Shown: positions 7,193 to 14,927, counted from the stretch's first letter. The stretch is 32,737 nt of DNA from Nocardia mexicana NBRC 108244 (GCF_001613165.1 NZ_BDBV01000051.1:1-32737), one strand, 5' to 3'. Notes: generated by a model not told the origin, from the letters alone. Numbers and translations are program-made.

Positions 7193-7283
7193 CACCCCGC
7201 CCGTGTTCCCGCACTGGTTTCAGCTGCTGCGCGGTGTGCGTGAACCAACAAGGGGTGCGTAGTTTTTCGGGACGGGCGGGGTG
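7193..7283. repeat. 12-bp inverted repeat between convergent genes
   Basis: CACCCCGCCCGT (7193-7204) is exactly complementary to ACGGGCGGGGTG (7272-7283), with 67 bases between. The 131-base gap separates the small acidic gene (+) from the desulfurase-like gene (-). The long loop makes a simple terminator unlikely, but a larger fold in the convergent 3' region is possible. No gene is seen in this gap. Confidence 0.4.
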
Positions 7284-7305
7284 GGGGGCCGACGAGGCGG
7301 TGAGT

Positions 7306-8625
7306 TCAGAAGGTGCAGGGGGCGGCGCCCGGGGTGGCTCCCGGAGCGAGGCGTGGGCGGGTTTCCGGGGTCGGATTCCACTGACCGTCCGTGCAGGCGT
7401 AGGCCCAGCCAGGGCCGTGTTCGACGAGCGCGGCCACCGCGTCGATCAGGCGGTCGACATCGGCGGCGGTGGTGCCGAGGCCGATGCTGGCGCGGAGAGC
7501 GCCGTCGACCCCGAGTCGCGACAGCAGCGGGTGGGCGCAGAACCGGCCGTCGCGCACGCCGATGCCGTGTTCGGCCGACAGGTACGCGGCCACTCGGCCC
7601 GGCTCGAAGCCCTCGAGGGTGAACGCGACGATGCCGACGCCGTCGGAGCTGTCCGACCAGATGCGCAGGAAATTCACTCCCGCAACGGTTTTCAGGCCAG
7701 TGCGGAGCCGTTCGGCCAGGCCGCGCTCGTGCTCGGCGACGACCCGCTCGTCCAGCGCGCTCAGCGCGTCGCAGGCAGCGGCCAGGGCGGCCACACCGAG
7801 CACGTTCGGCGAGCCCGCCTCATGCCGCTGCGGGGCCGATGCCCACTGCGCGCCGCCGGTGGTGACCTCCTTGACCGCGCCGCCACCCGCCAGGTACGGC
7901 TCGGCGGCGTCCAGCCAGTCGCGGCGACCGACCAGCACACCCGTGCCGAACGGCGCGTACAGCTTGTGTCCGGAGAAGGCCAGGTAGTCGATGCCGGTGG
8001 CCCGCAGATCGATGCGGCGGTGCGGTGCGAGCTGCGCGGCGTCGACCAGGATGCGGGCGCCGCACTGATGCGCGATGGTGGCCAGCCGCTGCAGCGGCAG
8101 CACCTCGCCGGTTACGTTCGAGGCGCCCGTGATCGCAAGCAGCGCAGCGGGTTTGGTGCACAGTTCGGCGACCAGGCGGCGGATCGTCTCCTCGATGGTG
8201 TCGGCGGCGCGCACCACGCGGCGGCCGTGCCGGGTCCACGGCAGGAAATTGGCGTGGTGTTCGATGTCGAGCGCCACGGTGTCCCCGGGGACGCAGGAGG
8301 CCAGCAGGTTCAGCGAATCGGTGGTGTTGCGGGTGAAGACGACCACCTGATCGTCGGCGCAATTGAGCAGGCGCGACACCGAATCCCGCCCCGCCTCGTA
8401 GCAGTCGGTGGAGATGCGGGAGGCGTAGCCGGCGCCGCGGTGCACGCTGGCGTAGAACGGCAGCAGCTCGGTCACCCGGTCGGTGACCTGCGCCAGCGCC
8501 GGGGCGCTGGCGGCGTAGTCGAAATTGGCGTACGTGCGAGTTCCGCCCTGTACCAACGGAACTCGCAGATCGCATCCGGAGACACGGGCCACCGGCGCAC
8601 AGGTGTTGTCGAGAATCGCGGTCAT
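7306..8625 (-). CDS. Cysteine desulfurase-like PLP enzyme (aminotransferase class V, SufS-type), SAM-IV controlled
   Basis: 439 residues. Class V features in order: 'EHHANFLPW' (122-130, His stacking on PLP), 'ITGASNVTGEV' (165-175), 'VDAAQ' (194-198, Asp/Gln contacting PLP), 'SGHKLYAPFG' with the Schiff-base Lys221, and 'GRFCAHPLLSRLGVDG' with Cys363 at the position of the SufS active-site cysteine. The family removes sulfur from L-cysteine, giving alanine and a persulfide. It stands alone: no suf or isc partner genes are nearby. A tail of about 30 residues after the fold is Pro/Ala-rich. ATG 8625 was chosen over GTG 8628 because GAAGG lies at suitable distance. A SAM-IV aptamer in the leader implies a role in methionine/SAM/cysteine sulfur balance rather than general Fe-S assembly; that is inference. 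Confidence 0.88.
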   Translation of the reverse strand: MTAILDNTCAPVARVSGCDLRVPLVQGGTRTYANFDYAASAPALAQVTDRVTELLPFYASVHRGAGYASRISTDCYEAGRDSVSRLLNCADDQVVVFTRNTTDSLNLLASCVPGDTVALDIEHHANFLPWTRHGRRVVRAADTIEETIRRLVAELCTKPAALLAITGASNVTGEVLPLQRLATIAHQCGARILVDAAQLAPHRRIDLRATGIDYLAFSGHKLYAPFGTGVLVGRRDWLDAAEPYLAGGGAVKEVTTGGAQWASAPQRHEAGSPNVLGVAALAAACDALSALDERVVAEHERGLAERLRTGLKTVAGVNFLRIWSDSSDGVGIVAFTLEGFEPGRVAAYLSAEHGIGVRDGRFCAHPLLSRLGVDGALRASIGLGTTAADVDRLIDAVAALVEHGPGWAYACTDGQWNPTPETRPRLAPGATPGAAPCTF

Positions 8626-8645
8626 CACATCATCCTTCGGCTCCG

Positions 8646-8675
8646 GGACTCCGCAGCGAAAGATGACAGGAGTCC
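8646..8675 (-). promoter_or_regulatory. Candidate expression-platform hairpin of the SAM-IV riboswitch
   Basis: On the minus strand GGACTCC (8675-8669) can pair perfectly with GGAGTCC (8652-8646). The first arm lies at the 3' end of the aptamer, and the second ends 20 bases before the ATG. Pairing would compete with the aptamer's 3' end. No T-run follows, so control of translation rather than termination is more likely. Confidence 0.45.
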
Positions 8676-8784
8676 GCGCTTGCCGTGTCCGGTCGGACAG
8701 CGGCCCGGTCGTCACCCGGAGCACCCCACCGCGGAGGAGGGTTGCCGGCCAGCAAGCCGGGGCTTGACGCTGGCACTCATGACC
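8666..8784 (-). ncRNA. SAM-IV riboswitch aptamer
   Basis: Read on the minus strand, the leader starts GGTCATGAGTG, then CCAGCGTCAAGCCCCGGC, then GCTGGCCGGCAACCCTCC, then GCGGTGGGGTGCTCCGGGTG and GACGACC. GGTC (8784-8781) pairs with GACC (8710-8707) as the closing stem. GAGTG and CGGCAACC are core elements of the SAM-I/SAM-IV clan. The part after the closing stem has a small hairpin GTCC-gacc-GGAC and then CGGCAAGCGCGGAC, which is the 3' element of the SAM-IV type and absent from SAM-I. The order and sequence agree closely with mycobacterial SAM-IV aptamers as I recall them. It senses S-adenosylmethionine and should turn down the downstream PLP enzyme when SAM is plentiful. Confidence 0.9.
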
Positions 8785-8884
8785 TGTCGCCGAGATTGGC
8801 AGAAGCGGGCCGATCTTGTCAAGCCGCCGCGTTCTCACCGGCGGGGGTGAAAACGGGTTGTCATCGGCGTTGACCTGCGCTGTC

Positions 8885-9529
8885 ATGGTGTGGGTGAGCG
8901 TCTCCCTGCTGCTGGGTTTCATCGGGCTCTGTGTTCTGCTTGCCCTCACGCCCGGCCCCGACACCTTTCTCGTGCTGCGTTTCTCGATCGCCGGCAGGCG
9001 GCCGGGAATCGCCGCCGCTCTGGGGTCCGCGCTGGGCGGCATCGTCTGGGCGGTGGTGGTGGCGGCCGGGGTGGCCGCGCTGCTCGAACAGTCCGCGACC
9101 GCCTATCGCGTGATGAAGGTGATCGGCGGAATCTACCTGGTGTACTTGGGAATTCGGACACTGGTCGAGCATCGGCGAAAGCGGGCCGCGGGTACCGGAG
9201 GCGTCGAGCCGGGGTCGGCTCCGCCGCGCGCGGCCGCGGTGCGCTCGGCCTTCGTTGCGGGCCTCGTGTCGTGCCTGTTCAACCCGAAGGTGGGCTTGTT
9301 CTATCTGGCGGTGCTACCGCAGTTCCTGACGGAGGTCACCTTCGCCAACGCGCTCACCCTGGGCGCGATCGAATCCACCATCGCCGCAATCGAAATGGTC
9401 TTGCTGGCGGCGGCGGCCGCCCGCGCGGTCGCGCTGCTGCGACGCCCCCGGGTGCGCGATCGGCTGGAGCAGATCAGCGCGGGCGTGCTCGCGGCGCTCG
9501 GCATCGGGACAGCTGCGTCGGCGACCTGA
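8885..9529 (+). CDS. LysE/RhtB family amino-acid exporter
   Basis: 214 residues with about six membrane helices. The N-terminus 'FIGLCVLLALTPGPDTFLVLR' contains the TPGPD signature of LysE/RhtB/ThrE-type exporters, and 'GLVSCLFNPKVGLFYLAVLPQF' is the conserved mid-protein NPK segment. These proteins export amino acids or their analogues by proton antiport. The exact substrate is not readable. ATG 8885 was chosen because it places the first helix in the usual position; upstream in-frame starts add a non-hydrophobic leader. It is divergent from the SAM-IV-controlled desulfurase-like gene, which hints at, but does not prove, export of a sulfur amino acid. Confidence 0.88.
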   Translation: MVWVSVSLLLGFIGLCVLLALTPGPDTFLVLRFSIAGRRPGIAAALGSALGGIVWAVVVAAGVAALLEQSATAYRVMKVIGGIYLVYLGIRTLVEHRRKRAAGTGGVEPGSAPPRAAAVRSAFVAGLVSCLFNPKVGLFYLAVLPQFLTEVTFANALTLGAIESTIAAIEMVLLAAAAARAVALLRRPRVRDRLEQISAGVLAALGIGTAASAT

Positions 9530-9596
9530 GCGGGTCTCGGTACTTCAGCGGCGGAAGTCCGAGCGCGACTTCGTTGTGGCGCATGGCGATTGGGCG

Positions 9597-10172
9597 TCAG
9601 TCGAGGCCCCTCGGCCGATGGTAGACGCCGTTGTAGTACAGCAGCGGAGCGGCGATGGGTTCGTCGCCGGTGTTGTCGTGGACCCGGGTGACCAGCCCCA
9701 CGACCAGCGTGTGATCGCCGATGGGGATGAGCCGGTGCACGGTCGCGCGCACCCAGATCGGGGTGCCGTGCAGGATCGGCTCGCCGGTGTCGAGTCGCGT
9801 CCACAGCGACCTGTCGGCGAAGCGTTCCTCCGCGGTCCGGGAGAACCGCTGCGCCAGATGCCGCTGATGTTCGCCGAGGAAGTGCACCACCAGGGAGTCG
9901 GCGGCCAGCATGGCCTCGATGCTCGACGAGGTGTGCGCGATGTTGAACGAGATCAGCGGCGGGTCCGCCGACAGCGACGCGAACGAGGTCGCGGTGAACC
10001 CCACCGGCCCCTTGTCCGCTCCCAGTGTGACGATGGTGACACCGGCCGGGTAGTGGCGCATGGCGGCGCGGTACTGGGTCGAGGTGATCCCGCTCAGGTC
10101 GTCGGGCACCTCGTCCGCGCCCGCCGGAGGCGCCGCGCGCTGTGCCGATGGTTGCTTCCCGAACTCGCTCAC
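9597..10172 (-). CDS. Flavin reductase family protein (FMN-binding split barrel)
   Basis: 191 residues. 'YRAAMRHYPAGVTIVTL' followed by 'GPVGFTATSFASLSADPPLISFNI' is the hallmark of small flavin reductases such as the HsaB/HpaC-type partners of two-component monooxygenases, which supply FMNH2 or FADH2. 'DHTLVVGLVTRVH' belongs to the C-terminal barrel strands. About 30 residues of disordered leader precede the fold. No partner monooxygenase is present in the window, so it may serve one elsewhere. The start is a GTG with TAGGTT 6 bases upstream (leaderless pattern). Confidence 0.88.
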   Translation of the reverse strand: MSEFGKQPSAQRAAPPAGADEVPDDLSGITSTQYRAAMRHYPAGVTIVTLGADKGPVGFTATSFASLSADPPLISFNIAHTSSSIEAMLAADSLVVHFLGEHQRHLAQRFSRTAEERFADRSLWTRLDTGEPILHGTPIWVRATVHRLIPIGDHTLVVGLVTRVHDNTGDEPIAAPLLYYNGVYHRPRGLD

Positions 10173-10178
10173 ACCCCC

Positions 10179-10184
10179 AACCTA
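10179..10184 (-). promoter_or_regulatory. Candidate -10 box (TAGGTT) of the flavin reductase gene
   Basis: On the minus strand TAGGTT stands 6 bases before the GTG start, consistent with a leaderless transcript. Confidence 0.45.
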
Positions 10185-10286
10185 CGTCTCCCGGGCCGGG
10201 AGTATTCCGGGCATGGTTGGTCGGCGAGGCATGTGTGCCGGGCCGGTCTCGGAACCGGCACCGGAGCGATGTGGTCGCGGGCCCCC

Positions 10287-10607
10287 TCAGAAGGTGGAAT
10301 AACCGCCGTCCGGGCCGAGCATGCGGTCGATGCGCTCGCGGGTGATTCGCGCCAGTTCCTGCGCCGATCGATCCGGGATCTGCTGGTGCGTACCGGAATC
10401 ACAGATTCGGTCGAGATCGCCGCGGGACAGCGCCAGCAGCTCGGCCTCGGCGGTCGCGAACAGGGCGGCTCGATCGGGGTAGGGGCGTTGGTCGGCGATC
10501 TTCTCCGCCCAGGTGACGTTGCAGCAGCATTCGTACAGGGCATGGACCGCGCGCCTGCGTGAGAGCGCGTTGAAACGATCCAGACCGATGCCCTTGTGCA
10601 TCAACAT
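10287..10607 (-). CDS. Shortened OHCU decarboxylase-like protein (UraD fold, internal part missing)
   Basis: 106 residues from ATG 10607, chosen because GGAGG lies 5 bases upstream; a GTG at 10673 is in frame but has no such site. 'RFNALSRRRAVHALYECCCNVTWAEKI' and 'RPYPDRAALFATAEAELLAL' match the N-terminal helices of 2-oxo-4-hydroxy-4-carboxy-5-ureidoimidazoline decarboxylase, the last step of urate to S-allantoin. His74 in 'SGTHQQIPD' sits where the family's catalytic His is found. The normal enzyme has about 160-170 residues. Here the sequence jumps from that His almost directly to the last helix ('QELARITRERIDRML'), so the segment with the FGxxFL(V/I)CATG-type motif is absent. No uricase or HIU hydrolase gene is nearby. 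It may be a remnant or a minimal relative with another role. Confidence 0.68.
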   Translation of the reverse strand: MLMHKGIGLDRFNALSRRRAVHALYECCCNVTWAEKIADQRPYPDRAALFATAEAELLALSRGDLDRICDSGTHQQIPDRSAQELARITRERIDRMLGPDGGYSTF

Positions 10608-10728
10608 GGTGGCCTCCGGGAAACCCGGGGCGGCGATCCTGATGTGTTCATGATGCCTTGTAAACCACTGCACCGCAGCAGATTCAGCACAGGTGTTACG
10701 CGTGGCGCCATGACCCGGGCAGGGCCGC

Positions 10729-10734
10729 TACGCT
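10729..10734 (+). promoter_or_regulatory. Candidate -10 box (TACGCT) of the crotonase gene
   Basis: TACGCT is followed by 6 bases and the ATG at 10741, fitting a leaderless transcript. No ribosome site is visible before the gene. Confidence 0.5.
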
Positions 10735-10740
10735 GGGCGA

Positions 10741-11562
10741 ATGACCGATTGGACGGCTTTCACAGTCGAGAGCAAGGATCATGTCGCGCAGGTGACGCTG
10801 ATCGGCCCGGGTAAGGGCAACGCCATGGGCCCGGACTTCTGGCGGGAGCTGCCGCTGATCTTCGGTGAGCTCGATGCCGACCCCGAGGTGCGCGCGATCG
10901 TGCTCACCGGCGCGGGTAAGCACTTCTCCTACGGCCTCGATCTGCAGGCGATGAGCCCGCTGTTCGGTCCGCTGCTGGCAGACAAGGCCCTGGCGGGCCC
11001 GCGCACCGCCTTCCTGAACGATATTCGGCGCCTGCAGGCGGCGGTGACCGCCGTCGCGGAGTGCCGCAAACCGGTCGTCGCGGCGATCTCCGGCTGGTGC
11101 GTCGGCGGGGGACTCGATTTGATCGCCGCCGCCGATATTCGGCTGGCCAGCGCCGAGGCCACCTTCAGCCTGCGGGAGGCCAAGGTGGCGATCGTCGCCG
11201 ATGTGGGCTCGCTGCATCGGCTGCCGGGCATCATCGGCGAGGGCCATCTGCGCGAACTCGCCTATACCGGCAAGGACATCGACGCCGCGCGCGCGGAGAA
11301 GATCGGCCTGGTCAACGACGTGCATCCGGATCAGGACGCGGTGCTCGCCGCCGCGCACGAGCTGGCTCGCGAGATCGCCGCGAATCCGCCGCTGGTGGTG
11401 CAGGGCGTCAAGGACGTGCTCGATCAGCCGAAGGCCGGCAGGGTCGCCGACGGGCTGCGCTACGTCTCGGCGTGGAACGCCGCGTTCCTGCCGTCGGAGG
11501 ATCTCACCGAGGCCATTCAGGCGGTGTTCGAGAAGCGGTCGCCGGAGTTCAAGGGGCAATAG
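10741..11562 (+). CDS. Crotonase/enoyl-CoA hydratase-isomerase family protein (dienoyl-CoA isomerase-like)
   Basis: 273 residues, normal for the crotonase family. 'GAGKHFSYGLDLQAM' and 'AISGWCVGGGLDLIAAADIRLA' form the two oxyanion-hole segments. 'FSLREAKVAIVADVGSLHRLP' carries Glu and Asp where delta3,5-delta2,4-dienoyl-CoA isomerases (Ech1 type) have their catalytic acids, so isomerisation of dienoyl-CoA intermediates in beta-oxidation is more likely than plain hydration. It resembles mycobacterial EchA21-type proteins. It is divergent from the short UraD-like gene and has no beta-oxidation partners nearby. The family is clear; the exact reaction is inferred from the acid residues. Confidence 0.87.
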   Translation: MTDWTAFTVESKDHVAQVTLIGPGKGNAMGPDFWRELPLIFGELDADPEVRAIVLTGAGKHFSYGLDLQAMSPLFGPLLADKALAGPRTAFLNDIRRLQAAVTAVAECRKPVVAAISGWCVGGGLDLIAAADIRLASAEATFSLREAKVAIVADVGSLHRLPGIIGEGHLRELAYTGKDIDAARAEKIGLVNDVHPDQDAVLAAAHELAREIAANPPLVVQGVKDVLDQPKAGRVADGLRYVSAWNAAFLPSEDLTEAIQAVFEKRSPEFKGQ

Positions 11563-11568
11563 CTGGTG

Positions 11569-11650
11569 TGACGCGTCATCTTTTGTGATGTGCGCCCACT
11601 TCCCATATTCCTGGTCGGGCCGATCGTCTACCGTCACTGCACAACGATCG
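11569..11650. promoter_or_regulatory. Promoter region of the SARP regulator with two palindromes
   Basis: TGACGCGTCA (11569-11578) is a perfect 10-bp palindrome. Further on, CGATCGT (11621-11627) and ACGATCG (11644-11650) form a 7+7 inverted repeat that flanks the -10-like TACCGT at 11629-11634. Either could be an operator for the regulator gene; no factor can be assigned. Confidence 0.4.
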
Positions 11651-11669
11651 CGTGTTTCGGACAGGACCG

Positions 11670-14630
11670 ATGCTGAAGTTTGCCGTGCTGGGTGAGGTGC
11701 GTGCTTGGCGCGGCGAGAACCAGCTGGATCTCGGGCCCAAGCAGCGCCGTGCCGTGCTCGCGGCACTGCTGCTGCGGCGCGGGCGCTCGGCGACGGTCGG
11801 CGATCTGGTCGCCGACGTATGGGGCGATCGGGCCACCGCGAGCGCGGTCGGTGCGCTGCGCAACCACATCCTGCATCTGCGCAAGACGCTCGAACCGGAC
11901 TGGGCGGTAGGCGTGGCGCCCACGGTCCTCGTCGGATTCGCCGGCGGCTACGCGCTGCGGCTGCCCCCGGCCGCGGTCGACGTCGAACTGGCCGAGCAGT
12001 ACGCGACCGAGGCCGAGCGCGCCGACGCCGCCGACCTGGCGCGGGAGCGGCTGCAGACCGCACTGGGACTGTGGGCCGGAACGCCGCTGTCCGGACTGCC
12101 GGGCCCGCATGCCGAGCGGCTGCGGGCCCAGCTCTGCGAGCGCCGCCTGAGCCTGCTGGAGCAGCGGCTCGAGGTGGACCTGCGGCTGGGCCGCCACGCC
12201 GAGGCGATCACGGAACTGCAGCCGCTGGCCGCCGAACATCCCCTGCGGGAGAAGGCCCGCGAGCTGTTGATGACCGCGCTCTATCACGCGGGCCGCCAGG
12301 CCGAGGCGCTCGAGGTGTTCGCCGATACCCGCCACACCCTGGTCGAGTTGCTGGGACTCGAGCCCGGCCCCCGCCTGACCGATCTGCATCAGCGGATTCT
12401 GCGGGCCGAGGTGGCCTCACCGCGGCCCGTCACGACGGCGGCCGAACGCGTCCGGGCCGCGCAGTTGCCCGCCGATATCGCCGACTTCACCGGCCGCGCC
12501 GACTGCGTGCGGCGGCTGGTCGACCGGCTCACCAGCAGCGGCGGCGCGGTCCCGGTCTGCGCCATCGCGGGCATGGGCGGGGTCGGCAAGAGCACCCTCG
12601 CCGTACACGTCGCGCACCTGGTCCGCGGGCACTTTCCGGACGGGCAGCTGCATGTCGATCTGCACGGATTCGAACGCCGGACCTCGGCCGCCGACACCCT
12701 GGGCGATTTCCTGCGCGCGCTGGGGGTTCCGGAGGGGGAGATCGCCTCGACCGCGCAGCAGCGGGCGGCCCAGTTCCGCAGTCGGCTCGACGGCAAGCGG
12801 GTGCTGGTAGTGCTCGACAATGCCCGCGACGCCGAGCAGGTGGTCCCGCTGATACCGGGCACCTCCGGATCGGCGGTGCTGATCACCAGCCGATCCGGCC
12901 TGCCCGAGCTGACCGCGGCGGCCGGTGTCCGGCTCGACGAGATGTCCTCCGAGGAGGCGCTGGATCTGCTGGGCCGCATCGTCGGGGCCGATCGCGTCGA
13001 CGCCGAGCTCGAGGCCGCCGCCGCGGTCGTGCGCGCCTGCGGCCGGTTACCGCTGGCGGTGCGGATCATCGGGGCGCGGCTGGCCGGTCGGCCGCGCTGG
13101 ACCATCGCCGCGGTCGCCGAGCGGCTGGCGGACTCCCATCAGCGGCTGGGCCTGCTGCGCACCGGCGATCTCGGTGTCGGCCCGGTCTTCCGGCTCGGCT
13201 ACGACCAGCTGGAACCGGCGCAGGCCAAGGCCTTTCGCATGCTCGCGGTGCCCGATGTGGAGGACCTGCCGCTCGCCGGCGCCGCCGCGGTGCTGGGGCT
13301 CGACCGCGACGAGGCCGAGTTCCTGTGCGAGTCACTGGTGGATCTGAGCCTGCTCGATTCCACCGCCGTCGGCCGCTACACCTACCACGACCTGCTGCGG
13401 TTGTTCGCGCGTGAGCTGGAGCCGGTCGACGAGTTCGATGCCCTGCCGCGGCTGCTGGACTTCTACCTGGCCACCATGAAAAACGTGGTGTCGGTGTGCA
13501 ATCCGGGTACCCGGCTGCCGGAGTATCTGAAACCGACACGGGCGCAAGGCGTATCGTTCGCCGACGGTGCGGACGCGCAGTGCTGGCTCAACGCCGAGCG
13601 CCGCAACCTGGTCGCGCTGCTGCGGCAGGCGGCCCGGCTCGACGGCATCGTCCTGGCGCTCGGCGCGGACCTGGCCTGGGCCATGGCGGAACTGATCGAC
13701 GGCGGGCCGAACGCCCAGGAACTGGCCCGGGCCCTGGAGGACCTGCTGGAGGCGGCCCTGCGGGCGGGCGACCGCGGCCTGGAGTGCCGGGTGCGGGTGG
13801 CGCTCGGCTCCGTGCTCACCTACGCGCTGGCCCGCATGCGCACCGGGCGCGATCATCAGCGCATCGCGCTGTCGCTGGGCAGCGATTCCGCGGGCAACGC
13901 CCGGCTCACGGCGTTCGCGGCCCAGTTGCTGGCCAGCTCCACCCGGATGGGTGTGGAGGCCGCCGCCTCGCTCGCGCACGCCGACCGGGCCATCCGGCTG
14001 GCGCGCCGGGTCGGCGATCCGGCCACCGAATGCGCCTGTCTCATCCATGCCGCCAAGACGCTGTCGGACGCCGGGCGCATCGAGGAATCCGTCGAACGCG
14101 CCGAGCGCGGACGGGATCTGGCGCAGCAGATCGGCAATGCGGCGCTGGAGGGGATGGCACTGCACGAACTCGGCGCCGCGCTGGCCTTCCGGGGCGAGCA
14201 CGACCGGGCGATCGAATTGTGCACGCGCGCGGTGGAATCGGCGCGCCGCAGCGGGATGCGGCTGCGCGTGGGCTTCGCCCTGGCCCGGCTCGCCCACGTG
14301 TACATGCTCGCCGGGCGGCTCGAGCAGGCGGAGCCGATCGCGGCCGAGGCGGTGGAGAACGTCACCCGCGCCGCGGGCCCGCTGCATCGCGGCCGGGCCA
14401 TGCTGATGCACGGGCTGGTCCTGCAGGGTCTGGGTCGCATCGAGGACGCCCGACGAGTGCTGCGCCGCACGGCCGAGATCGTGATACAGCTGGAGGAAAC
14501 GGCCCTGGTGCACGAGCGCGTCGACGCGGAACTCGAGGCGCCGGTGGTGGAGATTCTGCGCGAACATCTGGACGAGGTGCTCGCCGAGCGTTCCGGCTCC
14601 GCAAGCTCCGCCGGAATGTTGTTCGGTTGA
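11670..14630 (+). CDS. SARP/AfsR-like regulator: winged helix + BTAD + NB-ARC + TPR
   Basis: 986 residues. Domains: OmpR-type winged helix (about 1-92; 'MLKFAVLGEVRAWRG', 'KQRRAVLAALLL', 'LRNHILHLRKTLEP'), bacterial transcriptional activation domain (about 97-245; 'HPLREKARELLMTALYHAGR'), then an NB-ARC/STAND ATPase with P-loop GMGGVGKST at 301-309, a Walker-B-like 'RVLVVLDNARDAEQV' near 375-390 and 'GSAVLITSRSGLPEL' (RNBS-like). A winged-helix/linker section follows, and helical TPR-type repeats fill about 640-980. In AfsR-like proteins, ATP binding and TPR contacts gate DNA binding at direct repeats before secondary-metabolism or other genes. No biosynthetic cluster is visible here, so the target is unknown. 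An in-frame GTG at 11652 is an alternative start. Confidence 0.9.
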   Translation: MLKFAVLGEVRAWRGENQLDLGPKQRRAVLAALLLRRGRSATVGDLVADVWGDRATASAVGALRNHILHLRKTLEPDWAVGVAPTVLVGFAGGYALRLPPAAVDVELAEQYATEAERADAADLARERLQTALGLWAGTPLSGLPGPHAERLRAQLCERRLSLLEQRLEVDLRLGRHAEAITELQPLAAEHPLREKARELLMTALYHAGRQAEALEVFADTRHTLVELLGLEPGPRLTDLHQRILRAEVASPRPVTTAAERVRAAQLPADIADFTGRADCVRRLVDRLTSSGGAVPVCAIAGMGGVGKSTLAVHVAHLVRGHFPDGQLHVDLHGFERRTSAADTLGDFLRALGVPEGEIASTAQQRAAQFRSRLDGKRVLVVLDNARDAEQVVPLIPGTSGSAVLITSRSGLPELTAAAGVRLDEMSSEEALDLLGRIVGADRVDAELEAAAAVVRACGRLPLAVRIIGARLAGRPRWTIAAVAERLADSHQRLGLLRTGDLGVGPVFRLGYDQLEPAQAKAFRMLAVPDVEDLPLAGAAAVLGLDRDEAEFLCESLVDLSLLDSTAVGRYTYHDLLRLFARELEPVDEFDALPRLLDFYLATMKNVVSVCNPGTRLPEYLKPTRAQGVSFADGADAQCWLNAERRNLVALLRQAARLDGIVLALGADLAWAMAELIDGGPNAQELARALEDLLEAALRAGDRGLECRVRVALGSVLTYALARMRTGRDHQRIALSLGSDSAGNARLTAFAAQLLASSTRMGVEAAASLAHADRAIRLARRVGDPATECACLIHAAKTLSDAGRIEESVERAERGRDLAQQIGNAALEGMALHELGAALAFRGEHDRAIELCTRAVESARRSGMRLRVGFALARLAHVYMLAGRLEQAEPIAAEAVENVTRAAGPLHRGRAMLMHGLVLQGLGRIEDARRVLRRTAEIVIQLEETALVHERVDAELEAPVVEILREHLDEVLAERSGSASSAGMLFG

Positions 14631-14664
14631 CGCTCTGTGTCTCGCCGGAATGCTGTTCGGCTGA
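14609..14664 (+). repeat. Imperfect 22-bp direct repeat at the 3' end of the SARP gene
   Basis: The last 22 bases of the gene including its stop (14609-14630, starting CGCCGGAATG) recur at 14643-14664 with two T/C differences, 34 bp apart. The second copy also ends in TGA in the corresponding position, as if the gene's end had been duplicated. Confidence 0.7.
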
Positions 14665-14794
14665 GATTTCCCCCCGAACCGGAGCAAGACACGTCATTTT
14701 TTCATCATTTCCGCCTCACTCGCCGCGGTGAGCTGGCGAAACGGGGCGGATGGCGGGATGCGCTCGGCGGGGCCGTCCGATTAGCGTTCCAGGC

Positions 14795-14847
14795 ACGGAA
14801 TTCGGCCGCGGGGCTTGGTGTCTCGTGGCGGGAGGAGCGAATTCCGT
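14795..14847. repeat. 10-bp inverted repeat in the SARP-ppa gap
   Basis: ACGGAATTCG (14795-14804) and CGAATTCCGT (14838-14847) are perfect complements around 33 bases. The 351-base gap 14631-14981 holds no convincing gene. It contains the direct repeat, this inverted repeat and the strong hairpin next to ppa. Confidence 0.5.
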
Positions 14848-14927
14848 TGCGTCCGCATGCCTGTGCGGTGCGGCATCGTCGTTCGGGGGGTCGGCGGTGG
14901 CGTCTGCGGTGTGCGGCGCGATCGCAG

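Noticed and set aside
7180..7212. Short tandem-like repeat (CCCGCCCGATTCCCGCAC / CCCGCCCGTGTTCCCGCAC)
   Set aside because: Only two imperfect units of C-rich sequence in a C/G-rich gap; not enough for a CRISPR or other array.
7234..8850. 538-residue plus-strand frame opposite the desulfurase-like gene
   Set aside because: It runs antisense to PLP-enzyme motifs and across the riboswitch; it has no recognisable domain.
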